This document shows, one piece after another, positions 43,099-52,223 of a DNA stretch of 64,000 bases. The notes beneath the pieces were generated by a model that saw only the letters and a program-made list of their open reading frames with translations, did not search any database and was not told the origin of the DNA. A program made the position numbers and the translations under genes. Source of the stretch: Blastopirellula sediminis (GTDB taxonomy: Bacteria; Planctomycetota; Planctomycetia; Pirellulales; Pirellulaceae); assembly GCF_020966755.1 (NCBI RefSeq), contig NZ_JAJKFT010000010.1:2630720-2694719 (forward strand), written 5' to 3'. Every line of letters begins with the position of its first letter. The first letter of the stretch is position 1.

Positions 43099-44649
43099 CT
43101 ACAGCAATTCTCCTTGCCAGAACCAACGTGCATCCTGCAAACGCCGGAAGATCCAGAGTCGCGCTCCGCCGGTCGTTTCGATCCAGTAGTAATCGCGGCG
43201 GACGTACGCTTGCCGCCACCACCGCGATTCGATCCGCTCCGGCCCCCAACAATCGGCGACGTCGAACCGCAGATGCTTCCAGAAGAGAACGCTCGGCGGA
43301 CCATCCGGCAGAACTGCTACGACGTCGAGCGGACGAGGTTCGCGAAATAATGCCGTGGGACGATCGAGCGGTTGAAACGGTTGCACGAAAGGGGCGGTAG
43401 CGATCGCCTCTTGTTCCTGCAAACTGCAATCGCCGGTCGAGTATTCCGGCACCGGATCAGGCAGGAGCCGAGCCCGCGACACCAACTCTTCTCCCAAGCG
43501 ACTGCTGAGCCGATTGATCAGCGTCGACAATTGCCGCGCATCGTCTTGCGATTCTCCCCGTAGCCAATCTTGCTGCGCGGCGGCCAGCGGCGTAACGTCG
43601 AGCGCTGTAAGCGACATCTCTACCAGCGGCGCCGTCAGTCGCCACGTTTCCAGCTTCAGTCGCAACAACTCTTGCAAGTGCCGCTCATCCGCGGTCGCCG
43701 CACAAAGGCGCAGCGACTTTTCCCAGCGGCGACGATCTTCCTGCAGCGCGAGAAACAAAATCCCCTGCAGCCCCAGATGCCGGGGACGTAGCATGTGGAG
43801 GAGCCGCGTCAGCAGCGACGTCCAAATCCGCTCGATCGCCGCCGTTTGCGTGATTCCAACTTCCAGGCGGCGCTCCACCTGAAACTTGGGAAGAGGGCGG
43901 CAGGGAGTGATCAACTCCGGCAGTTGGCCGCTCCACTGATCGAGTCGCAACAAGACCTGCGTACCGAAACGCTTGGCGAGCGAAGCGCGATCGAGCCCGC
44001 GTAACTCGCCGATTGTATAGATGCCGAGACGTTGCAGCTTCGTTAGCGCCGTTTCCGGCAAACGGAGCGCCGGGAGCGGCAGTTGATCGAGCGATTGTCC
44101 TGCAGCGATCACCGCTTCGCGATCGGCATGCGCCAAGCAATGAGCGGCGCCCCAAGCGCGACCCAGCGAATCGGCGATCGCGATGCGTCCTTCCAGGCGG
44201 CGCTTTTGCAGCGCATGACGCAGCTGCAGGGCCAGCGACGCCTCGTCGTCAAAAAAGTGCGCGATGCCGGTGACGTCCAGCAGCAAACACTCCGGCGCTT
44301 CCTCCTCTTCCAGGCCGACGCAAAAGCTGAAGCGTTCGCACCACAACGCGACTTGTTGCAAGCTCTGCCGGTCGGCGTCGGCTTGCCACGGCTCAATGGC
44401 TAGGCGATCGCTCCGCTGCGCGAGAGACCGGGCTTCCGATATCGGCATGCCGCGGCGGACGCCGCGTTGCCGGGCGATCCGATTGCAGGCATAGACGAAC
44501 TGGCCTCGGTGGTTTTCGCTGGCGACGATCACCAGCGAAGTGGCAAGCTCCGGCTGCGCGGCGATCAACCGCTGGACCGGCCACTCAGGAAACCAGAGAC
44601 AAAGGATTCGTCGCGTGGGGGTTAGTGGAGAGGAGGCTGGCCGATTCAT
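43099..44649 (-). CDS. imuB: ImuB, inactive Y-family polymerase homologue
   Basis: A 516-residue Y-family polymerase-like protein. The fold motifs are readable (LCLWFPEWPVQRL, GVRRGMPISEARSLA, LLLDVTGIAHFF), but the first catalytic Asp of DinB is replaced, as in ImuB generally. It acts as a hub that binds the sliding clamp, ImuA and DnaE2. It overlaps imuA by 65 bases, so the two are translationally coupled. The C-terminal 130 residues include the clamp-interacting and ImuB-specific tail (FWQGELL at the end). Confidence 0.93.
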   Translation of the reverse strand: MNRPASSPLTPTRRILCLWFPEWPVQRLIAAQPELATSLVIVASENHRGQFVYACNRIARQRGVRRGMPISEARSLAQRSDRLAIEPWQADADRQSLQQVALWCERFSFCVGLEEEEAPECLLLDVTGIAHFFDDEASLALQLRHALQKRRLEGRIAIADSLGRAWGAAHCLAHADREAVIAAGQSLDQLPLPALRLPETALTKLQRLGIYTIGELRGLDRASLAKRFGTQVLLRLDQWSGQLPELITPCRPLPKFQVERRLEVGITQTAAIERIWTSLLTRLLHMLRPRHLGLQGILFLALQEDRRRWEKSLRLCAATADERHLQELLRLKLETWRLTAPLVEMSLTALDVTPLAAAQQDWLRGESQDDARQLSTLINRLSSRLGEELVSRARLLPDPVPEYSTGDCSLQEQEAIATAPFVQPFQPLDRPTALFREPRPLDVVAVLPDGPPSVLFWKHLRFDVADCWGPERIESRWWRQAYVRRDYYWIETTGGARLWIFRRLQDARWFWQGELL

Positions 44650-45316
44650 GCACCATCCCCGTAAATCGGTTGATCTGAACGCCAGCCTTGGAGCGTGAAG
44701 TTCGTCCCTGACTGTAGACGCTTTCCACCTGGTAAGTTGGAGAGGCGTCGCGCGACCTGACGCTGCGGACCAACAACCGGGCGTCGGCCCAGGAGGTGTG
44801 GCGCAGCGCCAATTCGGGGCGCAAGAGAAAACCGACTCCCTGCGACGCTTCGACCGCTAGCTGCCAACGGCGAAATTGCGTGGTCGGTAAATGTTGGATA
44901 TCGGCCCATACGAGACCGACCGCCGCACAACGCAGCGCTTCTTCGCCTGTCCACCAAGCCTCCTGCTTCGTTTGAGGACGCACGATCCATACTTTCGACA
45001 GATCGAAACCTAAATTGGCCAGCGCCGCCGGCGCAATTCGTCGCTCGGCGTCGATGATCACCACCGTTTTTTCGGCCGGGCAAACCTGGCGGGCTGCGAT
45101 CAGCGACAAGGTCCCGGCGCCGCCGCCATGCGTCTGAGCAATCCATTCGATCAGACCGCCTCGTCGGACTCCCCCGCCTGGTAAAAGTTGATCAACCGCC
45201 GTACATCCGGTCGAAACTACTTCAGCGGCGCCCCACGCTCCACGTTCGCAAACCCCAATCTGCCGCTGCAGTTGGGCGATCGTTTCCAGACGCGTTTCGG
45301 TGGGCATGTCCATCAT
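44585..45316 (-). CDS. imuA: ImuA, RecA-like SOS mutagenesis protein
   Basis: A 243-residue protein related to RecA/SulA-like ATPase folds. Core elements are STGCTAVDQLLPGGGVRRGGLIEW near residue 30 and VVIIDAERR. The Walker A lysine is missing, as in this family. It supports the DnaE2-ImuB mutasome. I place the start at ATG-ATG (MMDMPTETR), with GAGG nine bases upstream, which leaves the inverted repeat outside the gene. The next upstream Met would put the repeat inside the coding frame. Confidence 0.9.
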   Translation of the reverse strand: MMDMPTETRLETIAQLQRQIGVCERGAWGAAEVVSTGCTAVDQLLPGGGVRRGGLIEWIAQTHGGGAGTLSLIAARQVCPAEKTVVIIDAERRIAPAALANLGFDLSKVWIVRPQTKQEAWWTGEEALRCAAVGLVWADIQHLPTTQFRRWQLAVEASQGVGFLLRPELALRHTSWADARLLVRSVRSRDASPTYQVESVYSQGRTSRSKAGVQINRFTGMVHESASLLSTNPHATNPLSLVS

Positions 45317-45334
45317 GGTTGTGACCTCGCCATT

Positions 45335-45352
45335 GAACATATACAGATGTTC
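45335..45352. promoter_or_regulatory. Inverted repeat in the imuA/SRAP promoter, LexA-like
   Basis: GAACAT and ATGTTC flank six bases, 18 bases before the imuA ATG. It shares the GAAC...GTTC arms of Gram-positive LexA boxes but with wider spacing. Given that imuABC and SRAP are classic SOS genes, it is the best LexA operator candidate. Confidence 0.55.
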
Positions 45353-45372
45353 ACTATTCGTCAACCGGCTGA

Positions 45373-45389
45373 TTTTCCAAGATGGAAAA
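45373..45389. promoter_or_regulatory. Second inverted repeat in the imuA/SRAP promoter
   Basis: TTTTCCA and TGGAAAA flank three bases, nearer the SRAP gene (ATG 39 bases away). It could be a further operator or an upstream element. Its protein partner is unknown. Confidence 0.4.
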
Positions 45390-45427
45390 GTCGGGCATCA
45401 ACTCTTGAATGCGAAACGAGTTAGAAA

Positions 45428-46108
45428 ATGTGCGGACGGTACACGCTGCGAAGTCGCCTGAACCGGGTCCTGGATCAATTCGCGGTCGAAACGGCCGATT
45501 TCGAGTGGGAGCCGCGCTACAACATCGCCCCCACGCAAACCGCCCCGGTCCTGTTGTTCGAGGAAGGGGAGCGAACCGTGCAGCCGCTTCGCTGGGGACT
45601 GATACCGAGCTGGGCGAAAGAGGCGTCGATCGGCGCTCGCATGATCAACGCCCGGGGTGAAACGGTCGCCGAGAAGCCGTCGTTCCGCGCGGCGTTCAAA
45701 CGTCGCCGCTGCCTGGTCCCGGCCGACGGTTACTACGAATGGAAAAAGGAAGGGACCGCGAAGCTGCCTTGCTTCTTTCACCAAGCCGACGACCAACCGT
45801 TCGCCATGGCGGGACTGTGGGAAGAGTGGACCGGCGAGATCAAAGGCGAAACGAAGCCATGGCGAACCTTCACCATCATCACCACCGCCGCCAACGCGCA
45901 GTCAGCGCCGATTCATGATCGCATGCCGCTGATCCTGGGCGAAGAGGAGTGGGACCTCTGGCTCGATCCCGAGTTTGAAGACAAGCAAAAGCTACAAGCG
46001 ATGATCGAGCCGCTCGCCGATGAAGAGTTCTTTGAAATTGATCGCGTCAGCACAAAGGTGAACTCACCGCGGAATGATTCGGCCGAGTGCGTTGCGCCGG
46101 TTGGTTAG
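45428..46108 (+). CDS. SOS response-associated peptidase (SRAP, YedK/HMCES-like)
   Basis: A 226-residue SRAP protein. The catalytic Cys is residue 2 (MCGRYTL). The active site is completed by NARGET, DGYYEWKKEG and IHDRMPLIL. The family shields abasic sites in single-stranded DNA by a thiazolidine crosslink through Cys2. It is divergent from imuA-imuB-dnaE2 across 111 bases, an arrangement that supports shared SOS control. The ribosome binding site is weak. The stop is 21 bases from the convergent gene. Confidence 0.93.
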   Translation: MCGRYTLRSRLNRVLDQFAVETADFEWEPRYNIAPTQTAPVLLFEEGERTVQPLRWGLIPSWAKEASIGARMINARGETVAEKPSFRAAFKRRRCLVPADGYYEWKKEGTAKLPCFFHQADDQPFAMAGLWEEWTGEIKGETKPWRTFTIITTAANAQSAPIHDRMPLILGEEEWDLWLDPEFEDKQKLQAMIEPLADEEFFEIDRVSTKVNSPRNDSAECVAPVG

Positions 46109-46129
46109 ACGCAAGTCGAGCGAAGTCGC

Positions 46130-47497
46130 TCAGTCTTTGTCGTCTTCCCTCGAGCCGTTCTTATCGGTCCTATTGGCTTCGAGAGGCAGCAGCGTTGTTT
46201 TCGCAGGTTCCGGCTCATTCTCAAGGGGCATGAGCGTCGTTTCGGCCGGCTTCGGCTCTTCTTGGAATTGCAGCAGGATGACCTCTTCCGCTTGCGAGCT
46301 GTCCCGGAAAAGTCCCTCAATGACTTCCTGCACGCGCTCGCGGTGCTCTTTGTCCAAGTCGCCCAGCAGACCCTCGATCTTTTCTCGAATCGTTTTACGA
46401 TCTACCAGACGCACCACTCCTTGGGCTGACTTGGAGTCCGTCAAGCGTTTTACTCCTTGCGCCGAATCGGAGTCGGCAAGCTTCAGCACGCCTTGGGCGG
46501 ACTTTGGATCTGGAGCGTCAGCGGGTAGGACCGTCAACTTCCCCAGGGCGCCTCGCGTCGCGGCAAAGCCTGTCATGCTGGAAATAACGTGATATTTCGA
46601 GTCTTCGTCGACCTCCTTCATCCGCTCGGCAATCTTTCTCAAGATGTCGTGATCGGCGGGACTAAGCTCCTCTTTCGATTGGGCGATCTTTTGCAGGTCA
46701 TCAAGTTGCAAATACTTCATCCAGCCGGCGGCTTGCTTCGTACGCTCCAGCGCGTCGACCAACCGCACGACGCTGGCAGCGACGCGTGCTTTCTGGCGTG
46801 CGACCCGATCCTCGGCATACTCGGGTAGACCGTTGCGGAGCGTCTGAAATTCCCACGACGCGGTTACGGTTCGATAGTTGGGGTTGCGAGCCGTCTCCTC
46901 GAATCGCAATGCGATCTCATTCAGCAGTCGCCGCGTCGCCAGGGATGGCGCTTCAAGACCTTGGCACGCGATGGCGCTCTGCAAAGGCGCCGTCGCCAAG
47001 TAATTGCGCCAACCTTCGCCGCCGCGTATCGTTTCCAAATCGTTTTCCAGACTCAGTACCGCGATTAGCAACAAGCGTCGCTGCCGTTGCGGCGAAAGTT
47101 CTGCGAATTGTTCGCGCGTTAGCGCGACACGTTGCGATGACGCGGTGCTGACGCGTGAGGGGGCGGATTGAATCGGATAGGTCCGGCGAGGCTCCCCGAA
47201 CGTACGGTTCGAAGCGTCGTCGCGAACAGGGACGTTCGGCGACGGTAAAAAACTTTCCAGCATTCGCTGGACGTCTTGCGGGGCGATTCCCCGCGGGCCT
47301 TGCATTCCTGGGGGAATTGATTGCGAAGAGCCTGACGCGGCTTGACTTGGCTGACGCGAGGTTCCCCAGGGATTGGTGGGCGACAGCAACCGACCTTGCA
47401 GAGTTGGTTCATTTGTCAGCAGTAGTCTCTGGCCATTTACCACCGCACACAACGCGAATGTCAGAATAGACGCCAACAAAAGAATTCGAGGAAACAT
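46130..47497 (-). CDS. Exported hypothetical protein with short tandem repeats
   Basis: A 455-residue protein with a signal peptide (residues 1-22, ending VVNGQ). A Pro/Ser-rich linker follows, then a helical domain at about 115-330 I cannot assign. Near the C terminus lie three 12-residue repeats (KSAQGVLKLADS type) and two 14-residue repeats (EPKPAETTLMPLEN type) separated by a helical EKIEGLLGDL segment. The tail is acidic. GAGG precedes the ATG. Probably periplasmic or surface; no function is inferred. Confidence 0.78.
   Translation of the reverse strand: MFPRILLLASILTFALCAVVNGQRLLLTNEPTLQGRLLSPTNPWGTSRQPSQAASGSSQSIPPGMQGPRGIAPQDVQRMLESFLPSPNVPVRDDASNRTFGEPRRTYPIQSAPSRVSTASSQRVALTREQFAELSPQRQRRLLLIAVLSLENDLETIRGGEGWRNYLATAPLQSAIACQGLEAPSLATRRLLNEIALRFEETARNPNYRTVTASWEFQTLRNGLPEYAEDRVARQKARVAASVVRLVDALERTKQAAGWMKYLQLDDLQKIAQSKEELSPADHDILRKIAERMKEVDEDSKYHVISSMTGFAATRGALGKLTVLPADAPDPKSAQGVLKLADSDSAQGVKRLTDSKSAQGVVRLVDRKTIREKIEGLLGDLDKEHRERVQEVIEGLFRDSSQAEEVILLQFQEEPKPAETTLMPLENEPEPAKTTLLPLEANRTDKNGSREDDKD
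46175..46258 (-). repeat. Two 42-base coding tandem repeats
   Basis: Two adjacent units encode EPKPAETTLMPLEN and EPEPAKTTLLPLEA. The DNA copies have diverged but keep phase, so the repeat was coding when it formed. Confidence 0.8.
46397..46504 (-). repeat. Three 36-base coding tandem repeats
   Basis: Three contiguous units encode KSAQGVLKLADS, DSAQGVKRLTDS and KSAQGVVRLVDR. Each is exactly 36 bases with no gap, so the array can expand or shrink without frameshift. Confidence 0.85.
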
Positions 47498-47741
47498 GCG
47501 ACACCTCGCTTGCCGGAATCACGCCGGCCAAATGACTTGCCATTCAGCCTCTATTTGAATTATTGCATCCAGGGCGAGTGGAGCGACGGGCGGCTCCTTT
47601 CGCCTGCAGGCAGGCATCCGCGCAGTTCGTGTCGTTGAGAGTTTGAGCAAACCTCGCCCAGGGGGGCGTCGCAGCTTCTGGGAAATTGAGAAGAGCCAAT
47701 CTTGCTGCTGCGAATGGTCGATCCTGTCGATCGTCTAAAGT

Positions 47742-48362
47742 CTAGTCGAGCGTAAAATTAGGCCCCCGGTAGATCCGGACTTCGTTGCCGCGTTCCAGGC
47801 TCCAATGTTCCGACCACAACTCTTTCTGCTTTTCGTCGGCGGCGCCTTGCTCGGCTTGCTCGAAGATCTTCGCCAATCGGGCGAACGCCAGCGCTCGGTT
47901 ACGATGTTGCGATCGTTCTTCCTGGGCGACGACTGAAATGCCGCTGGGCAAATGCGTGATGCGAACGGCCGAGCTGGTTTTGTTTACATGCTGTCCGCCG
48001 GGACCGGAACTGCGCATCGTGTCGATTCGCAACTCACTGGGGGACCATGCAGGCGTCTCCGGCGGGGCGATGTTCCGTACGCCGGCGTACCAGTTTTTTC
48101 GTTTGTGATTCGCGCGATAGGGACTGGGGCAGATCCACTTGTGCGTTCCAACCCAACGATCGACGAAGAGGGGCAGGTTTTCTCCTTCCAGGCTGAGCAG
48201 CGCTGACAATAGCGTATCGCGCCGTTCACCTACGCCGCTGCCGATCAGGCCTCCATCCAGATCATGCGCCGCCGCATCGCGCAGGATCTCCTCGGCGAGG
48301 TGCGCGACAAATCGCTGGCACTCGACGGGGCCTTGTCCCGATGTTAGTTGCAGCCAGTTCAT
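47742..48362 (-). CDS. prfH: Peptide chain release factor homologue PrfH
   Basis: A 206-residue class I release-factor-like protein that matches PrfH along its length: [10 protein letters not shown] at the start, [17 protein letters not shown], then the GGQ motif in [13 protein letters not shown]. It lacks the codon-recognition domain of RF1/RF2. PrfH releases peptides from ribosomes damaged in the decoding centre and is usually next to the RNA ligase rtcB. No rtcB is present within this window. The ATG start fits known homologues, but a TTG 15 codons upstream has a perfect AAGGAGG five bases ahead. Confidence 0.9.
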   Translation of the reverse strand: MNWLQLTSGQGPVECQRFVAHLAEEILRDAAAHDLDGGLIGSGVGERRDTLLSALLSLEGENLPLFVDRWVGTHKWICPSPYRANHKRKNWYAGVRNIAPPETPAWSPSELRIDTMRSSGPGGQHVNKTSSAVRITHLPSGISVVAQEERSQHRNRALAFARLAKIFEQAEQGAADEKQKELWSEHWSLERGNEVRIYRGPNFTLD

Positions 48363-48682
48363 AAGGGGCTTTGAGGTCGAGTGATTGCCAGATCGTCGGA
48401 ATAACAAACATGCCTCCTTTGCCAGGGCGGCAAGTTGCGGCAGACCTGGGACATGCGTACGAGCCGCCAAGTTCGCCTCCAAAATCGCAAATCGTCGTCG
48501 ATTTTAAGTTTCCCCCATTTGAGCGGCAACGAACTTTTCAGGCAGAGAATCCTGCACGGGGCGGGATGCTATGGTTAAATGGAACAAAGTCGCGACTGAC
48601 TGCTCAAGCCAGCGCGACGGATCCCTCCATCTCGCCTACCATCCTCCCCTCGCCGTTTCCTATCTCGAAAGCGCCAGTAAAC
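48363..48682. other. Divergent promoter region of prfH and the lactonase
   Basis: About 320 bases between divergent genes. It holds a perfect AAGGAGG on the reverse strand near 48413-48419, which may serve an upstream TTG start for prfH. I see no clear operator or hairpin. The open frame that runs into the lactonase from here has no signal peptide and is not used. Confidence 0.4.
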
Positions 48683-49954
48683 ATGACGTTCCAGCATCCG
48701 TCTCGACGTACCTTCCTGACTTACAGCATCGCGATCGCCGGCGCGAGCCAACTGACTGGCCCGTTGTTTGCCGCCGAAGGCGCCGAAGGCGCCGAAGGGC
48801 CGCTGATGGCCTATGTCGGCACCTTCAGTTCGCCGCTCAAAGATGTCTTGAAGACGCAGGTTGATCTTCCGCCGGGCAACGGCCGCGGGATTCACGCCTT
48901 TCGAGTGAACCGCGAAACGGGAGCGCTGAAGGCGGAGTTCGAATATGAAATGGGAACCAGCCCCAGTTGCCTGACGATCAATGCGGCTGGGACGCGTCTT
49001 TACTCGGCCAATGAAACCGATCGCGTCGGCGACGACAAAGAGGGAACGGTGAGTGCGTTCGCCATCGATCCGGCCAGCGGCAGCTTGAAGTTGCTCAACA
49101 CGGTGCGATCTGGCGGCGCTGGTCCGACCTACGTGAGCCTGCATCCCTCGGGTAAGTTTCTCTTCGTCGCCAACTACTTCGGCGGTTCGGTCGCCGTGCT
49201 GCCGATTCTGGAAGACGGGCGGCTTGGAAATCCAACCGACGTCAAGAATGACGCCGGCGAGATTGGCCCGACCAAAGCGGTTCATGCGCCGCCAGGAAGT
49301 TTCGCGATCAGCGGGCACGATCGCACGCACGCCCACATGATTGAGTCCGATCCGGCAGGGCGTTACGTCCTGCATGTCGATCTGGGATTGGATCTGATCT
49401 ACATCTGGAAGTTTGACGCGGCCCACGGAAAACTGATCGCGAATGATCCGGCAACCGTTTCGTTGCCGCCAGGCGATGGCCCGCGGCACTTCTACTTTCA
49501 TCCCAATGGTCAGTGGTTCTACTCCATTCAGGAAGAAGGCTCGACCATCGTGCTGTTCGATTACGACGCGGAGAAGGGCCGCTTGTCAGAGCGGAAGACG
49601 ATCTCGACACTGCCGCCGCACTTCGCCGGCAGCAACTTCTGCTCGGAGATTCTCGTTTCGCAAGACGGCAAGTTCGTCTACGCCGGCAATCGACTGCACG
49701 ACAGCATCGGCATCTTCGCGGTCGGAAGCGACGGCGAGCTAACGCACGTCGCCGACGAGTGGACGCGCGGCGACTACCCACGGAGCTTCAACTTTGACCC
49801 GACCGGCAAGTTTCTCTACTGCTGCAATCAGCGAGCGGATCACGTGACTGTGTTCCAAGTGAACCGCGAAACCGGACAGCTCAAATTCACCGGCCACTAC
49901 GCGCCGGTTGGGAATCCGTCGTGCATTGCGTTTCTTGCTCTTCCTAAGCCTTAG
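48683..49954 (+). CDS. Exported lactonase family protein (7-bladed propeller)
   Basis: A 423-residue protein of the 6-phosphogluconolactonase/muconate-cycloisomerase-like propeller family (COG2706). Repeated blades end in FRVNRETGALK or FQVNRETGQLK; HPSGKFLFVANYFGGSV and GDGPRHFYFHPNG are typical. The N terminus (SRRTFLTYSIAIAGAS) is a probable twin-arginine signal, so it acts in the periplasm. A GAEGAEG stretch after the signal comes from a nine-base triplicate. An aldonolactone is the likely substrate class. The start has no strong ribosome binding site. Confidence 0.87.
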   Translation: MTFQHPSRRTFLTYSIAIAGASQLTGPLFAAEGAEGAEGPLMAYVGTFSSPLKDVLKTQVDLPPGNGRGIHAFRVNRETGALKAEFEYEMGTSPSCLTINAAGTRLYSANETDRVGDDKEGTVSAFAIDPASGSLKLLNTVRSGGAGPTYVSLHPSGKFLFVANYFGGSVAVLPILEDGRLGNPTDVKNDAGEIGPTKAVHAPPGSFAISGHDRTHAHMIESDPAGRYVLHVDLGLDLIYIWKFDAAHGKLIANDPATVSLPPGDGPRHFYFHPNGQWFYSIQEEGSTIVLFDYDAEKGRLSERKTISTLPPHFAGSNFCSEILVSQDGKFVYAGNRLHDSIGIFAVGSDGELTHVADEWTRGDYPRSFNFDPTGKFLYCCNQRADHVTVFQVNRETGQLKFTGHYAPVGNPSCIAFLALPKP

Positions 49955-49995
49955 TGAGGCGAAGGGGGCGGATTGGCTTGCCAGCAATGTAGAAA

Positions 49996-50033
49996 AGAAA
50001 AAAGCCTCGCAGGCGATTGGCCTGCAAGGCTTT
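49996..50033 (-). terminator. Terminator of the tRNA-Pro gene
   Basis: A 14-base stem with one mismatch (AAAGCCTTGCAGGC with GCCTGCGAGGCTTT on the reverse strand), a five-base loop and a T-run. It ends the tRNA transcript and could partly stop the convergent lactonase transcript. Confidence 0.82.
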
Positions 50034-50036
50034 AAA

Positions 50037-50113
<77 letters not shown>

Positions 50114-50330
50114 ATGTTTACCTGTTTGGGATAAATCCCCCAGGTCGAAAGTCCGTTTATAGATGTCCGATGCCTGAGCGTCAATAGCAGGAGGCGCTTC
50201 TGGCGGCGGCGGTTCGCAGAAAAATTGGGAGCGTAACCTGCCGCGAGAAAACGACTTCCGGCGTCACTCCGTTTCTCGGTCATTTTGGCCGAGTTGTGGG
50301 AATATCGCCGCGGCGTGTCGGGCGTTTGCG

Positions 50331-52091
50331 CTACGTTGGCGGCGTGTCGCCGGCGTGCGGTTTCCAGTCGACCAGCTGGAGCTCGACGTTGTTTCGGCCC
50401 CGGAAGTTGTTGATGACCGGCTGGAAGGCGATGTCGAGCAGTCCCTCGTGCTTGCTCAGCGGTTCGGCCCAGTCTCCTTGGCCGAAGGCGACGCCCCGGA
50501 TGCGGACGCCGTGATGTTCCAAATGGACCGAAAGGTGGCGTTCGCCCCCGCCGATTCGCTTCGGTTTGTCGACCAACTTGGCGCCGCTGGCGCACATGAT
50601 GGGGCGACGATTCCCTTCACCAAAGGGGGCGAGCATTTCGATCTGGTTGACTGTTTTGTAGGTCAGCTGGCTGATCGGGGCTTCGGCGTCGATCGTCAGT
50701 TCGGCGACTTGCGACTCGTCGGTCACTTCCGCCGCCGCGTACTCGACGAACTCCGCCCGAAACGCTTCGATCTTGTCAGGCATGATCTGCAAACCGGCCG
50801 CAGCCGCGTGCCCGCCGCAGCCGAGCAAATGGTGCTCGCACGACTTCAGCGCTTCGTGCAAATTCAGTCCGCACGCGCTGCGAGCCGAGCCGACCCCGGG
50901 TTTGACGCCGGCCTGGTCGAGCGCGATCAGCACGACCGGGCGATTGAATTTGTCGGCCAGGCGACCGGCGACGATGCCGATCACGCCGACGTGCCAGCCA
51001 TGACCAGCCAGGACAAGCGCCGGATCGTTGACCGGATCAAACTCTTCCTTGGCCTGCTTGGAAGCGGCGAGATAGATGCTTCGCTCCAAGCTGCCGCGGC
51101 TGTCGTTCAGCTGGTGAATGTACTCGGCGAGGGCCTGGGCCCGTTCGCGAGAGTCGGTCGTCAGCAGTTCGATGGCGAGTTGGGCCTGGCCGAGTCGCCC
51201 GGCGGCGTTCAGGCGGGGGCCGATCGTGAAGCCGATATCTTCGCTGGTCAGCTGCTGTTTGTCCCCGAGCTTGGCGACTTCCAGCAGCGCTTCGATCCCG
51301 GCGACTGGGTATTCGCGCAGGCAGTTCAGCCCGTGACGAACGATCAGGCGGTTCTCGTCGACCAGCGGCACGACGTCGGCGACGGTGCCGATCGAAGCGA
51401 GGCCAACGGCGGTTAGCAGGAAGTTGCGAAGGCGATCGGTCACGCGCTTGGCGTTGCTCGCCTTTTGGCAAAGCGCCCAGGCAAGTTTGAAGGCGACGCC
51501 GGCGCCGCAGAGCCCGCCAAAGGGATAGTTCGTGCCGGGAAGTCGCGGATGGACGATCGCGGCCGCTTCGGGAAGCCGGTCCGCCATCTCGTGGTGGTCG
51601 GTGATGATCAGCTCCAGGCCGAGCTCTTTGGCGACTTCCGCCTCTTTGACGCTCGCGATGCCGCAGTCGACCGTGATCAGCAGCTTGGTCCCGCGCTCGA
51701 CCAGCTTCTCGACCGCTTCGCTGTTCAGGCCATACCCTTCGTCAAATCGACTGGGGACGTAATAGCCGACGTCGGCGCCCAGGATTTGCAGGCAGCGGTA
51801 AAGGATGGCGGACGAGGTGATTCCGTCGGCGTCGTAGTCGCCGTAGACGGTGATGCGGCGTTTGGACTGGACGGCGTCATAGATCCGCTCGACGGCGGCG
51901 GTGACGCCGGGCAGCAGTTCCGGGTCGCGCAGGTCCGAGAATTTCGCTTCCAGGAAACCGCGGATGGCGCTTGGGTCCGACAGACCGCGGCTCAAAAGAA
52001 GCTGGGCGACGACCGCCGGCACCCCGGCGGTTGCCTCGAGTTGCCGAATTCGAGCGGCGTCGTGCGGGTAGATGCGCCAGCGCTTTTCCAT
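50331..52091 (-). CDS. recJ: Single-stranded-DNA exonuclease RecJ
   Basis: A 586-residue DHH-family nuclease. Motif I is VYGDYDADGITSS, with DCGIA and the DHH triad in IITDHHE; the DHHA1 domain has GHGWHVGVIGIVAGRL and GGHAAAAG. An OB-like C terminus follows. It degrades single-stranded DNA 5' to 3' in recombination and repair. I start at the ATG before EKRWRIYP; a longer frame adds 23 residues without support. GGAG lies about 12 bases ahead. The recJ stop is 217 bases from the tRNA gene. Confidence 0.95.
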   Translation of the reverse strand: MEKRWRIYPHDAARIRQLEATAGVPAVVAQLLLSRGLSDPSAIRGFLEAKFSDLRDPELLPGVTAAVERIYDAVQSKRRITVYGDYDADGITSSAILYRCLQILGADVGYYVPSRFDEGYGLNSEAVEKLVERGTKLLITVDCGIASVKEAEVAKELGLELIITDHHEMADRLPEAAAIVHPRLPGTNYPFGGLCGAGVAFKLAWALCQKASNAKRVTDRLRNFLLTAVGLASIGTVADVVPLVDENRLIVRHGLNCLREYPVAGIEALLEVAKLGDKQQLTSEDIGFTIGPRLNAAGRLGQAQLAIELLTTDSRERAQALAEYIHQLNDSRGSLERSIYLAASKQAKEEFDPVNDPALVLAGHGWHVGVIGIVAGRLADKFNRPVVLIALDQAGVKPGVGSARSACGLNLHEALKSCEHHLLGCGGHAAAAGLQIMPDKIEAFRAEFVEYAAAEVTDESQVAELTIDAEAPISQLTYKTVNQIEMLAPFGEGNRRPIMCASGAKLVDKPKRIGGGERHLSVHLEHHGVRIRGVAFGQGDWAEPLSKHEGLLDIAFQPVINNFRGRNNVELQLVDWKPHAGDTPPT

Positions 52092-52223
52092 CGCGGAAGA
52101 AAACTCCAGTCCGTGGCGAAGGGATCGAAACGGACGTGAGTCTGACGCATTTCGGCCCAAAAATCAACGAACCGCCGCAGATGCGGCGGTCGGAGGCCAG
52201 CAAGTCGCGGCGATCGGCCGAGA

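Noticed and set aside
48770-48800. Nine-base triplicate (GCCGAAGGC) in the lactonase gene
   Set aside because: Only three units in a signal-peptide-proximal linker (AEGAEG); too small to count as a repeat feature.
50229-50283. Hairpin CGAGAAAACG/CGTTTCTCG downstream of recJ
   Set aside because: The loop is long and no T-run follows on either strand, so I do not call it a terminator.
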